Shown here: in pieces, positions 25,697 through 34,426 of the stretch
Position numbering within the stretch: the stretch's first letter is position 1
Layout: every line of letters starts with the position of its first letter
DNA from: Cryobacterium aureum
Lineage (GTDB): Bacteria > Actinomycetota > Actinomycetes > Actinomycetales > Microbacteriaceae
Reading direction: 5' to 3'
Assembly: GCF_002954245.1 (NCBI RefSeq)
Contig: NZ_PPTG01000022.1
Span: forward strand, 62,001 to 126,000
DNA length: 64,000 bases
Made by a program: the position numbers and the translations under genes
The notes under the pieces: generated by a model
Database searches by the model: none
The model's input: only the letters and a program-made list of their open reading frames with translations
Told to the model about the DNA's origin: nothing

Positions 25697-27127
25697 TCAA
25701 GCCCTGATGATCACTAGCTTTTCCAGGAGCATCTCAGCGACCGCATATTTCACGCCCTCGCGGCCCTGGCCCGATTCCTTCACTCCGCCATATGGCATGT
25801 GATCGGCACGAAAAGACGGAGGGATATTGACGAGTACGGTCCCGGACTGGATACGGCGCGAGAAGCTAAATGCCGCAGCCAAGTCGCTCGTGTAGATTGA
25901 CGTATTCAGCCCGTAAACACTCTCGTTGATGCGTTCGATTGCCTCCTCGGCTGACTCCACGTGCACGATCGTAACGACCGGCCCGAAGACCTCCTCGCAC
26001 AGAAGCGGGCTATCGCTTTGCACCGCAGTCATGACCGTCGGCGCGATGACGCCATTCATTTCAGTGCCCCCTGCAAGCACCGTCGCACCCTCAGCCACCG
26101 CCTGGGCGATCCATGTGGACACCCGGTCAGCAGCTTGGGCGGTGATCAGCGGACCGACGACTGTCTCGGGAAGAGTAGGGTCTCCAGCCGGGAGTTCCTT
26201 TACCGTAGCTGCGAGTTTGAATGAGAAATCATCGGCCACTGTCTTATGCACAAAGATTCTCTGCAGCGAAACGCATGCCTGACCAGAATTCGAATAACCG
26301 CCTGCGACTGAATCAGCAACCGCACGATCAATATCCGCGTCCTTGTCGACGTACATGGCCGCATTGGAACCAAGCTCGAGTATGTGGAGCTTGCGTGGGG
26401 AGGCTGATTTGAGGGCCCAGCCGATGCGCGCTGAACCTGTGAAAGTCAGCACTTTTACCCTGTCGTCCCTCTGCCATTCCGCAACGATGAGTTCGGGAGG
26501 GCCGGTGACTAGGTTGAGCCATCCCGCTGGAAGACCTGCGTCATGGAATGCTTGGACGAGCATGCCCGCAACGATCGGTGCTTTGTCGGAGGGTTTGAGC
26601 ACGACGGGGCACCCTGCTGCGAGGGCAGGCCCGACTTTGTGGATCACCAGATTCAACGGGAAATTGAATGGCGTGATGGCTGCTACTACTCCGCGGGCCT
26701 CGGGGATGGTGAATGCGATCATGCTCTCACCTGACGAGGTGGCGTCAATGGGAACTGTTTCCCCTGGGAGGCGAGCAGCCTCCTCTGCCGCGTAGGTGAG
26801 AGTTCCGACTGCTCGGTCGACTTCGGTGCGCGCGGCTGTGATTGGCTTGCCCGTCTCGCGACTTATGGAAAGGGCAAATGCCTCGGAGGAGGTTGCGACT
26901 AGCGCAGCAACGGCGTGAAGAATTTTGACGCGTTTGTGAACCGGTAGCCCTGATCCGAATGCTTGGACCGCGGCGTCGACCGCTGAATGGGCATCTTCAG
27001 CCGTGGCGATGGCGACATCTGCGAGTTCATCGCCGGTCCAGCGGTCATGAACCGCCTCCGCGCCATCGCCGCGTGCTGAGACCCATTCGCCGCCAATGTA
27101 AAGTTTTTGGAATGTCTTTGTAATCAC
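25697..27127 (-). CDS. NAD(P)-dependent aldehyde dehydrogenase
   Basis: A 476-residue aldehyde dehydrogenase of the superfamily that includes lactaldehyde, succinate-semialdehyde and sulfolactaldehyde dehydrogenases. Visible motifs are ITPFNFPLNLVIHKVGPALA, KPSDKAP, FTGSARIG, the catalytic Glu in LELGSNA and the catalytic Cys in SGQACVSLQR. It oxidises an aldehyde to the acid. It is the last gene of a six-gene minus-strand operon; its GTG start overlaps the stop of the preceding dehydrogenase gene (GTGA). In this context it most likely takes the aldehyde released by the YihT-like aldolase. The exact substrate is not readable from the sequence. Confidence 0.9.
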   Translation of the reverse strand: MITKTFQKLYIGGEWVSARGDGAEAVHDRWTGDELADVAIATAEDAHSAVDAAVQAFGSGLPVHKRVKILHAVAALVATSSEAFALSISRETGKPITAARTEVDRAVGTLTYAAEEAARLPGETVPIDATSSGESMIAFTIPEARGVVAAITPFNFPLNLVIHKVGPALAAGCPVVLKPSDKAPIVAGMLVQAFHDAGLPAGWLNLVTGPPELIVAEWQRDDRVKVLTFTGSARIGWALKSASPRKLHILELGSNAAMYVDKDADIDRAVADSVAGGYSNSGQACVSLQRIFVHKTVADDFSFKLAATVKELPAGDPTLPETVVGPLITAQAADRVSTWIAQAVAEGATVLAGGTEMNGVIAPTVMTAVQSDSPLLCEEVFGPVVTIVHVESAEEAIERINESVYGLNTSIYTSDLAAAFSFSRRIQSGTVLVNIPPSFRADHMPYGGVKESGQGREGVKYAVAEMLLEKLVIIRA

Positions 27128-28200
27128 GGTGCCACGACCTTTGCTGTCTCGGAGATTGCGCTGAGAACGGCGGTGGTGAATTCCTCAGTCGAAGCTGATC
27201 CGCCTAAGTCTCGCGTGGAGATCCCGGCCGCCAGCACGTCCTCGAACGCATGCGAGAGGTGCATTGCCGCCTCATGGTGGCCAAGATGGTCCAGCATCAT
27301 GACACCACTCCAGATCTGGCCGACGGGGTTTGCGAGCCCCTTGCCAGCGATATCGGGCGCTGAGCCGTGGACAGGTTCGAACAGACTCGGATGCTTGCGT
27401 TCAGGGTTTAGATTCGCGCTCGGAGCGACGCCGATGGAGCCGGTTAGCGCACTGCCTAGGTCAGAAAGGATGTCACCGAAAAGGTTCGACGCCACGACAA
27501 CGTCGAGCGACCACGGCTTGAGTACCATTCTCGCGGCCAGCGCGTCAATCAGTACGGTCTCGAGTTCGACTCCGCCCGCTTCCGTGACAACCTGCTCTAC
27601 GATTTCGTCCCAGAAGGGCATGGTGTGCACTATCCCGTTGCTTTTTGTAGCAGAGGTCAGCCTTCCTGCGCGTGACGCCGCGAGAGTCGCGGCGTAGCGC
27701 GCTGCTCTCTGTACTCCGTGTCGGGTGAATACGGACTCTTGCACTGCAGCTTCTTGTGGCAGACCGCGGTAGATGCGGCCGCCTATCTCGGAATACTCGC
27801 CCTCGTTGTTTTCTCGGACGATAAGGAAGTCGATATTGCTTCCGGCTTTCAGGGGGGAGTCCACTCCGGCCAGCGAACGCACCGGACGCAAGTTGATGTA
27901 CTGCTCGAAATATCGGCGAATAGGAATCAGCAGGCCCCACAGGGTTTCCGTGTCCGGAATCTCGGGAATACCGACTGCGCCAAGGAAGATCGCGTCGTGC
28001 GTGGAAAGCTGCTCGAGACCGTCAGCTGGCATCATCGAGCCCGTGGCCATGTAGTGGTCGCTGCCCCATGGAAGGTCAACAAAATCGAACTTCAGGGAGT
28101 GAATGCTCGCAATCGACTCCAAGCATTCGATCGCCGCGGGTACGACCTCCTTGCCGATTCCGTCTCCCGCGATGACGGCGATTCGTTGCCGGGCGCTCAT
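27124..28200 (-). CDS. Tartrate/D-malate-type beta-decarboxylating dehydrogenase
   Basis: A 358-residue member of the isopropylmalate/isocitrate dehydrogenase family, closest in motif to the tartrate/D-malate (TtuC/DmlA) branch. Motifs are IAVIAGDGIGKEVVPAA, DLPWGSDHYMATGSMMP, the substrate and metal residues in LRPVRSLAG, NNEGEYSEIGG, and the C-terminal VVASNLFGDILSDLGSALTG and PVHGSAPDIAGKG. Such enzymes oxidise 2-hydroxy acids with NAD and usually decarboxylate the product. It overlaps both neighbours by four bases. A homologue ends the second catabolic operon at 59811-60901, where it is frameshifted. Confidence 0.88.
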   Translation of the reverse strand: MSARQRIAVIAGDGIGKEVVPAAIECLESIASIHSLKFDFVDLPWGSDHYMATGSMMPADGLEQLSTHDAIFLGAVGIPEIPDTETLWGLLIPIRRYFEQYINLRPVRSLAGVDSPLKAGSNIDFLIVRENNEGEYSEIGGRIYRGLPQEAAVQESVFTRHGVQRAARYAATLAASRAGRLTSATKSNGIVHTMPFWDEIVEQVVTEAGGVELETVLIDALAARMVLKPWSLDVVVASNLFGDILSDLGSALTGSIGVAPSANLNPERKHPSLFEPVHGSAPDIAGKGLANPVGQIWSGVMMLDHLGHHEAAMHLSHAFEDVLAAGISTRDLGGSASTEEFTTAVLSAISETAKVVAP

Positions 28201-29231
28201 GCGGCCACAGCCTTTCCGCCTTGCTGAGGCATGATGAGGACTTTGTCAAACGTGCCGTTGACCTGCGCCTCAAGCGCCGCTTGGAAATCATCGAGCGCGA
28301 AGAACCCCGCGTTCATGCGATCGAGGCCGAGCGACGGAATGAGGTTTGCCGCACGACGGTGCGTGTACGGATTCAGGGCCGTACCCAGCAAGGTGAGCTC
28401 GCGAGCGTATATGTCGTTCGGACTCAATGACATGCGGGCGCTGGGATCTGCAACACCGAGCAGCAAGATCTTCCCGGCGCGACACGCGATCGAGACGGCA
28501 GTCTCGACAACTCGCGGTGATCCGACCGCGTCGATGACATAGGGGAAGCCCACGCCGTCCGTCACGGCCGCAATGTCATCTTCGAATGTGGCGGATGTCG
28601 GGTCAAGCGTCAGGTCAGCGCCGAAGCGTGACGCGAGGTCTCTGCGGCTCTCACGCGGGTCCATGACGATCACAGGACCAAGCCCTTGCAGCTTCGCGAG
28701 TGCTGTCAGGATGGCGCCAATCGGACCGGCGCCGAAAATGGCGATGGGCATGCCAGACTTGGCCTCAAGTCGATCGAGTCCGTGGACGCAGCAGGCGATT
28801 GGTTCGGTCAAAGCAGCTTGCCAGGCCGGAACCCCAACGGGCACCGCGTAGGCGAGCGTGTCCGGCACAACCAGGAACTCTGCCATGCCGCCGTCAAGGT
28901 GCACACCGGGTGCCCTGCGCGCAGGGCACATGTGTAGCGAACCCGTTTGGCAGTTGAAGCAGGTACCGCAATAAAGGTGCGGCTCCACCGTTACGAGTTG
29001 TCCAATCTGTACTGACGTCACCTCAGACCCCACTTGCACGACTCGGGCCGCGATTTCATGGCCGAGTGCCATCGGCGGGCGGGACATGAAGTGTCCCTCG
29101 ATAATGTGCGTGTCCGTAGCGCACACTCCCACAGCCTCGGGGGCAAGCAGTACATCGCGTGGCCCGACCGTGGGCACACTGACATCGTCAAGGCTCACTA
29201 CGTGGTCTCCGTGATAGCGAACTGTTCTCAC
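28197..29231 (-). CDS. Zinc-dependent alcohol dehydrogenase (sorbitol-dehydrogenase type)
   Basis: A 344-residue medium-chain dehydrogenase. It has the catalytic zinc motif ALGHEIAARV, the structural-zinc cysteine cluster YCGTCFNCQTGSLHMCPARR and the NAD-binding AIFGAGPIGAILTAL. It probably oxidises a secondary alcohol of a polyol or sugar acid to a ketone. The start is GTG 29231 behind AGGAG; further upstream reading gives Arg-rich non-coding sequence. The stop overlaps the next ATG by four bases and the GTG overlaps the DeoR stop, so the enzyme is tightly coupled to its neighbours. Confidence 0.9.
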   Translation of the reverse strand: MRTVRYHGDHVVSLDDVSVPTVGPRDVLLAPEAVGVCATDTHIIEGHFMSRPPMALGHEIAARVVQVGSEVTSVQIGQLVTVEPHLYCGTCFNCQTGSLHMCPARRAPGVHLDGGMAEFLVVPDTLAYAVPVGVPAWQAALTEPIACCVHGLDRLEAKSGMPIAIFGAGPIGAILTALAKLQGLGPVIVMDPRESRRDLASRFGADLTLDPTSATFEDDIAAVTDGVGFPYVIDAVGSPRVVETAVSIACRAGKILLLGVADPSARMSLSPNDIYARELTLLGTALNPYTHRRAANLIPSLGLDRMNAGFFALDDFQAALEAQVNGTFDKVLIMPQQGGKAVAA

Positions 29232-30034
29232 GCTGGAATCTCCTGTCTGACGTCGACGGTAATTACCGCGACTCCGTGTGCGGCGAGCATCTCTTCGTGC
29301 TCTGGTCTGATGTCTTTGTCGACGATGATCGCGCTGATGGCATCCCAACTGCAGATCTTCACCATGGCGCCGATCGAAAACTTCGAGGAGTCGGCGATCA
29401 AGATGACCCGATCTGAAACCTCGATAAGGGCGCGCTTCGTGATGGCGTCGAAGTCGGTTCCGCAGAACGCGCCTCGCTCGCTGAGCCCGGATGCGGCCAG
29501 AAAAAGTGTCTGGATCTGAAAGTTTGCAATCGATTCGAGCGTACTGGGGCCCGCGAAACTGAGGGATTCCGGGTAGAGAACACCGCCGAGCGCTGTCACC
29601 TCAATGCCGTCATTCTGCACGAGCGTCGTGACCACTGGAAGTGATTGCGTAATGACCTTGAGGTGCAGATCCCGCGGGAGAAGCGCGGCCAGACCGGCGG
29701 CAGTCGTACCCGCGTCGAGGGCGATGACCGCGTTTGGGGTGATGTAATCAAGGGCACGTTTTGCGATCTCTCGCTTGGCATCGCCGTTACTGGCTGCGCG
29801 TGCTCGATAGTCGACGCCCTGCAACTCCTGCTGGGTAACTGAACTAACGCCGCCGTGATAGCTCTTCAGTAACTCGAGGTCAACGAGTCGTGCAACGTCG
29901 CGTCGGATCGTCATTTCTGAGACCCCAAGTAACGATGACAGCTCGGCAATCGTGCAGTAGCCCTGGTCCTCCACAACCTTCACCAGTCGATCTCGCCGAT
30001 CAGGTGCCGTCCCGTACCTCAGCTCGTCGCTCAC
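29228..30034 (-). CDS. DeoR/GlpR-family transcriptional regulator
   Basis: A 268-residue regulator with an N-terminal DeoR helix-turn-helix (about 20-65; CTIAELSSLLGVSEMTIRRD) and a C-terminal phosphosugar-sensing domain (about 80-250; NAVIALDAGTTAAGLAALLP, GGVLYPESLSFAGPS, VILIADSSKFS). Such proteins repress sugar operons until a phosphorylated intermediate binds. GTG 30034 follows GAGGAG; the ATG at 30088 would overlap the aldolase gene and lacks a ribosome site. It lies inside the operon between aldolase and alcohol dehydrogenase, so it probably controls its own operon and the divergent transporter. Confidence 0.9.
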   Translation of the reverse strand: MSDELRYGTAPDRRDRLVKVVEDQGYCTIAELSSLLGVSEMTIRRDVARLVDLELLKSYHGGVSSVTQQELQGVDYRARAASNGDAKREIAKRALDYITPNAVIALDAGTTAAGLAALLPRDLHLKVITQSLPVVTTLVQNDGIEVTALGGVLYPESLSFAGPSTLESIANFQIQTLFLAASGLSERGAFCGTDFDAITKRALIEVSDRVILIADSSKFSIGAMVKICSWDAISAIIVDKDIRPEHEEMLAAHGVAVITVDVRQEIPA

Positions 30035-30065
30035 GGTGCGGTCTCCTCGCTTCCCGGACACGTGT

Positions 30066-30944
30066 TCACGCGGCGTCAACGATGGCATTGAGGTTCTTCA
30101 GTCGCTGGACTGATCGCTCCGCCATCGCAGCGACACGGTCTGCTTCGACGATGGTGTCAGCCCAGATCGCGCGACCAGCCAGGAAACCACTAGCGCCGCC
30201 TTCGCGGGCTGCAGCCACGGCACTTGCAAACTCATCTTTGTCGACTCCATTGGACAATACGACCCAGTCGCCGTCTACGATCTGACTCATGCGGCGCGCA
30301 TGTTCGGTGATCTTGCTCACGTCTCCGACCGTGTAACCGGGAACCTCCGCCTTGTAGACGTCAGGCCGGAATGCCGACACTTCGGCGGCGGCCGCGAGAA
30401 TCGCTTCATGGCGTTCCTCCGCAGACGCCCACGTGGCACCTTCCGCCGGTCGCACGATCGCCTCAACAAGGCTTGCGACACCGGCGGCCCTCGCGAGCTC
30501 GACCGCGCGTTCGATCAACGCTCCCCTCGCTTCAACTTCGTGCCCTTCACGCCAAATAACCAAGAATTTGATGGCGTCCGCACCGACCTTCTTCAGAAAA
30601 TCCACGGTCACGAGTTCATCAAAAGAGCTGCCCGTGACGGCTGCACCAGGCTCCTGGTGGAGGACGTCAGCTGCCACGATTAGCGCGCAGCCGTCGGCAA
30701 TTCCACTTGGCCGTTCGCCCGTGACCGAGTACGGACGATCGAGAAGGACAGCAGAGGCGAAGGGCGTCAGCACCTCGACGGCGCTCTGTTTGAACTCTCG
30801 CAGCGCTTCATCATTGACGCGCAGCCCATTCGCGTCACGTGCGAACATGTCCCGCAGTGACTCTCGCTGGTCGAGCGCCAGCATCGCGTAATTGCCGCCA
30901 TCCGTTTTCAGGCGGTCTGTCACTGCCACTGTTGCTTCGGTCAT
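30066..30944 (-). CDS. Class I aldolase, YihT/SftA-like
   Basis: A 292-residue (beta/alpha)8 aldolase very similar to E. coli YihT (6-deoxy-6-sulfofructose-1-phosphate aldolase) and, more distantly, LacD. Matching blocks are NYAMLALDQRESLRDMF, IKFLVIWR, the presumed Schiff-base lysine in DVYKAEVPGY (K198), WVVLSNGVDKDEF and GASGFLAGRAIWA. It should cleave a ketose 1-phosphate into dihydroxyacetone phosphate and an aldehyde. It overlaps the PfkB kinase gene by four bases. Sulfofructose 1-phosphate is a reasonable but unproven substrate; tagatose-type phosphates are alternatives. Confidence 0.85.
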   Translation of the reverse strand: MTEATVAVTDRLKTDGGNYAMLALDQRESLRDMFARDANGLRVNDEALREFKQSAVEVLTPFASAVLLDRPYSVTGERPSGIADGCALIVAADVLHQEPGAAVTGSSFDELVTVDFLKKVGADAIKFLVIWREGHEVEARGALIERAVELARAAGVASLVEAIVRPAEGATWASAEERHEAILAAAAEVSAFRPDVYKAEVPGYTVGDVSKITEHARRMSQIVDGDWVVLSNGVDKDEFASAVAAAREGGASGFLAGRAIWADTIVEADRVAAMAERSVQRLKNLNAIVDAA

Positions 30945-31849
30945 TTGGTTACCTGCTTTCCGTGAGATTCGTGCTGAGCAAGAAAGGCTTCGCTTTCCTT
31001 GTGAGTAGGGATGGCGCTACGACCATCGAGGCCGCCACACGAGATCGCGGCGACGGCATTGGCTCGGCGAGTGGCACGTTCGAGCTTCATTCCGGAGATT
31101 AGGCCCGCGAGCAAAGCGCCATGGAAAACGTCTCCTGCGCCGATCGTGCTTTCGACGTCGACCTGGAATCCGGGAACGTGAATCGGCTCGCCGCCGGCGG
31201 TGAGTGCCCAAGATCCCCTCGGTCCGTCAGTTGCGACGACCATTGCAGCGCCCTCGATAATGGCCGCAAACAGCGCTGCTTCAACGCTTGAGCCCGGGTA
31301 TCGCTCAAGGAGCGTTGTCACGGTAGGGGCATACAGCGCAGCGCCCACGAGATCGAGTGTCGGAATAGGGTTGCCCGCGTCAACACTCAGCCTGGCCTTA
31401 GAGCCAGCGGCCCGCATGGCTGCGCGCGTGACTTCAAACCCGGTCTGATCAACGTGCAGCCACGGCGCAGCATCGACGGGAATGTCTTCGATCCGAGGAG
31501 GTAGGGCCTCACCAGTGATGATCGACCTCGTGCTGGTATCGCGATGGGCCACCACGATGCTCTGCACGGAGGCGACCGAAGGATCCGTCTGAAGATGCGT
31601 TGTGTCCACACCTTCTCGCTCAAGCATCTCTCGCACTTGTGCTCCAGCACTGTCTGCTCCGACAACGCCGCAAAAGGCAACCCTGGCACCGAGCCGGGCG
31701 AGCGCGACGGCCGCCGTTGCGGCCGGCCCGCCACCAGCCATGACCATCGAATTGCTAGTGACTCGTTGGTCGATGCCCACAACAGTATCGACGGCGGCAA
31801 TAACATCGAGGTTAGCTGCGCCGATGCAGACCACGTCGAACTTTGGCAT
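30941..31849 (-). CDS. PfkB-family sugar kinase, YihV-like
   Basis: A 302-residue ribokinase-fold kinase. It carries the N-terminal glycine motif MAGGGPAATAAVALARLGA, almost identical to YihV (sulfofructose kinase), and the C-terminal catalytic motif STIGAGDVFHGALLAGL. The C-terminus also resembles YihV (GLDGRSAIPTHKESEAFL). It phosphorylates a ketose, probably at O1, ahead of the aldolase encoded next. It is the first gene of the minus-strand operon and diverges from the ABC importer. Residues that contact the sulfonate in YihV do not all appear conserved in my alignment by eye, so substrate is open. Confidence 0.85.
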   Translation of the reverse strand: MPKFDVVCIGAANLDVIAAVDTVVGIDQRVTSNSMVMAGGGPAATAAVALARLGARVAFCGVVGADSAGAQVREMLEREGVDTTHLQTDPSVASVQSIVVAHRDTSTRSIITGEALPPRIEDIPVDAAPWLHVDQTGFEVTRAAMRAAGSKARLSVDAGNPIPTLDLVGAALYAPTVTTLLERYPGSSVEAALFAAIIEGAAMVVATDGPRGSWALTAGGEPIHVPGFQVDVESTIGAGDVFHGALLAGLISGMKLERATRRANAVAAISCGGLDGRSAIPTHKESEAFLAQHESHGKQVTK

Positions 31850-31934
31850 AGAACGATCTCCGATTCATGACAAGACCAATTGTCTGATTAATTGCGCGAT
31901 ATCTCTCATCTTATGTTTGCATTATGCCACAAAA

Positions 31935-31950
31935 TGTGTAATCTTTCACA
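31935..31950. promoter_or_regulatory. CRP/GlxR-like operator between divergent operons
   Basis: Read on the minus strand the site is TGTGAAAGATTACACA, one base from the CRP/GlxR consensus TGTGA-N6-TCACA. It lies in the 209-base AT-rich gap between the kinase operon (minus) and the importer operon (plus), 86 bases from the kinase start. A partly overlapping CACAAAATGTG is also present. Catabolite-type control of both operons is plausible; the binding protein is inferred. Confidence 0.4.
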
Positions 31951-32058
31951 TGTAGTGTTGTAATTCAATCATATTGCGTTCAGAGTCGAACATGGGTGAG
32001 ACGTTTTACCGTTCGAATCGACAGCAAGCCGATCGCAATCGACAGAACGGAAAAGCGC

Positions 32059-33384
32059 ATGCACAGACGGAAGTTCACGCGGGGGGGCCTGGTCGCCACC
32101 GCAGTAATACTCACAGTTTCGATTTTTACGGGGTGTGCAGCAACGGGTGACGCGTCTGGTGAAGAGGTTGCCACCGGATCGTTCGATTGGAAACGCTTCG
32201 ATGGTGAAGAGATTCGCTTCGTCGCGGGGCTCCAACCGTGGCAGGCAGCCGTAGAACCGCTGATTCCTCAGTTTGAACAGAAGACCGGCATCAAGGTCAA
32301 CATGGAATCACTACCCGAGGACCAGTTCCGCCAGCGCCTCCAAGTGGAACTCACTGCTGGGAGTGACGATATCGATGTCTTCATGTCGTCCGTGCAGCAG
32401 GACGGCGCCCGTTTCGCGCAGTCCGGGTGGTACGAGGACCTGAAGCCGTACATCGAAAACAAGTCGCTCACGGCTCCGGACTACGACTTCGGAGACTTCA
32501 GCGAATCCGTCGTGAACGGTCACACGTTCGACGGCGTGCTCTCCGCGCTTCCGATCCAACTCGAAGTGCAGATGCTTTACTACCGCAAGGACCTCCTCGC
32601 GAAGGCCGGCTTCGATGCTCCGCCCGCAACTCTCGACGAGCTCCGGGAGATGGCTGCGGCGATGACAGACCCCGCCGACGGCGTCTACGGATGGGCTGCA
32701 CGTGGAAAGAGCGCGGCGGCCGTGACACAGCTCACTAGCTTCCTTTTGAACTACGGCGCCACATACATGACTGAGGATGGCAAGGCGGCGTTCGATAGCA
32801 AAAAGGGAATTGCGGCCATCGAGGAGTACGGCAGCCTCATCCGCGACTACGGGCCCAGCGGGAACACAAATAACAGCTGGGAAGAACTGCTCGCTCTTTT
32901 CCAGGCTGGCAGCCTCGCCCTCTGGGCCGACAACAGCGGCCAAGCGGTAGCTGTTCGCGATGCAGCCTCCAGCAAGTATGCCGACCAGGTAGGTTTTGCT
33001 CCCATGCCCGCCGGGCCAGCGGGCGACGCGCAGACCTTCTTCGGCTGGGCTGCGGGCATCTCCTCGTCGTCAGCTCAGAAGGACGCCTCCTGGCTCTTCC
33101 TGCAGTGGCTGACAAGCCCGGATGTTGTTGGCCAGCTTCAGGATCAGGGCATTGCGGGTGGGCGACAGTCCGTGCCGTTTGGCACGGACGTGAATCCGGA
33201 ATTCGTCACTGCCTTCCAGAGCGCCCTCTCCAAGGCGCAACCGCAACTCCCGCAGGTGAAATCGGTTCCCGAAGTTCGTGACGCAATTGGCGCCGCAATC
33301 GTCACGTCGATCCAAGGAGGGGACGCTGCCGCGGCGACAAAGAAAGCCGCGGAAGCGTTCGACCAGATCGTCTCTACGGAATAA
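32059..33384 (+). CDS. Sugar ABC transporter substrate-binding lipoprotein
   Basis: A 441-residue extracellular solute-binding protein of family 1 (MalE/UgpB type). The N-terminus is a lipoprotein signal: MHRRKFTRG, a hydrophobic stretch VATAVILTVSIF, then the lipobox TGC with the lipidated cysteine near residue 25. The mature part has the family pattern EEIRFVAGLQPWQAAVEPLI, DIDVFMSSVQQDG, GALWAD-like and TFFGWAAGI blocks. ATG 32059 is preferred because it puts the signal peptide at the N-terminus. It is the first gene of the importer operon and diverges from the kinase operon, so it probably binds the operon's sugar. Confidence 0.92.
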   Translation: MHRRKFTRGGLVATAVILTVSIFTGCAATGDASGEEVATGSFDWKRFDGEEIRFVAGLQPWQAAVEPLIPQFEQKTGIKVNMESLPEDQFRQRLQVELTAGSDDIDVFMSSVQQDGARFAQSGWYEDLKPYIENKSLTAPDYDFGDFSESVVNGHTFDGVLSALPIQLEVQMLYYRKDLLAKAGFDAPPATLDELREMAAAMTDPADGVYGWAARGKSAAAVTQLTSFLLNYGATYMTEDGKAAFDSKKGIAAIEEYGSLIRDYGPSGNTNNSWEELLALFQAGSLALWADNSGQAVAVRDAASSKYADQVGFAPMPAGPAGDAQTFFGWAAGISSSSAQKDASWLFLQWLTSPDVVGQLQDQGIAGGRQSVPFGTDVNPEFVTAFQSALSKAQPQLPQVKSVPEVRDAIGAAIVTSIQGGDAAAATKKAAEAFDQIVSTE

Positions 33385-33415
33385 TCACCCGAATCCGCAA
33401 CCAGAGAGCACTCCC

Positions 33416-34426
33416 ATGTCACTAACTCCCACAAAGGAGGGAACCCCCCCGGTCGCGCGCGACACCGCGACCGGGGGGTCGGCGTCGAGGACCAAGCGTT
33501 CCGACTCCAAATTCCCGACCAAGACTCCGACACCGCTCACCACCAGGCAACGCCTGAGCCGTTTTGTCGACCGCCATGTCCTCGGGATCTACGTGGCGCC
33601 CGCAGTGGCCTTCATCTCGCTCGTGATGATCTTCCCCGTAGTATTCACGCTGTTCTTGTCATTCACTGAGTGGTTCGGAAGTGCCAGGACTCCGCCCAAG
33701 TTCGTCGGAATAGACAACTTCGTGCAACTCTTCCAAGACGAGCGATTCTTGCTTGCCACCGGCCGCACAATCCTGCTCACCGCTGGTGCCGTCACTGCAC
33801 AAACGATCATCGGAGTCGGCCTCGCCGTGCTTCTGCATCGGCAATTCGTCCTCCGGGGCCTTGTTCGCAGCATCGTGCTCCTGCCGATGATCGCGACTCC
33901 CGTCGCCATCGCCCTCATCTGGCGCCTAATGTTCCATCCTCAACTCGGCATCCTCAACGACATACTCACTCGTATCGGATTCGCGCCTAGTGATTGGCTC
34001 GCAGATCCAAACCTGGCACTACTGCTCGTCGGCGTCGTGGATACGTGGGAGTGGGCACCACTCATCGCGCTAATCACGCTCGCCGGTCTCGCAGCTCTCC
34101 CGGAAGACCCATTCGAGGCCGCATCGATCGATGGTGCGAATGGGTGGCAAAAGTTCTGGCATGTGACGCTGCCCATGGTTCGCCCCATTGTCGTGGTCGC
34201 CGTCGTTTTCAGGCTCATCGAGTCTCTAAAAACATTTGACGTGATCTTCGTCATGACGCAGGGAGGACCCGGCTTTCAGACCGAGACCCTTAACATCTAC
34301 GCATATAACGTGGCCTTCCAATACCAGCGACTTGGATACAGCGCGGCCCTGCTCATCGTCTTCTTCCTCCTCGTGTTGCTTATTTCAAGCTCCATGATGA
34401 AACTTCGTCGTCCTAAGGAGAAGTAA
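33416..34426 (+). CDS. Sugar ABC transporter permease (MalF type)
   Basis: A 336-residue inner-membrane permease with a long hydrophilic N-terminus (about 1-55) and six membrane segments, the first being VLGIYVAPAVAFISLVMIFP. The EAA loop that contacts the ATPase is EDPFEAASIDGANGWQKFWH. ATG 33416 lies 32 bases after the binding-protein gene; the stop is directly followed by the ATG of the next permease. A perfect GC-rich inverted repeat lies within codons 10-21. No ATPase gene is present in the operon, so a shared MsmK/UgpC-type ATPase must be encoded elsewhere. Confidence 0.9.
   Translation: MSLTPTKEGTPPVARDTATGGSASRTKRSDSKFPTKTPTPLTTRQRLSRFVDRHVLGIYVAPAVAFISLVMIFPVVFTLFLSFTEWFGSARTPPKFVGIDNFVQLFQDERFLLATGRTILLTAGAVTAQTIIGVGLAVLLHRQFVLRGLVRSIVLLPMIATPVAIALIWRLMFHPQLGILNDILTRIGFAPSDWLADPNLALLLVGVVDTWEWAPLIALITLAGLAALPEDPFEAASIDGANGWQKFWHVTLPMVRPIVVVAVVFRLIESLKTFDVIFVMTQGGPGFQTETLNIYAYNVAFQYQRLGYSAALLIVFFLLVLLISSSMMKLRRPKEK
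33445..33478 (+). repeat. GC-rich inverted repeat inside the permease start
   Basis: CCCCCCGGTCGCG (33445-33457) pairs perfectly with CGCGACCGGGGGG (33466-33478) around an eight-base loop. It follows AAAGGAGGGAA. Such a stem near the start of the second gene could protect the 3' end of the binding-protein mRNA and reduce permease translation. Confidence 0.7.
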
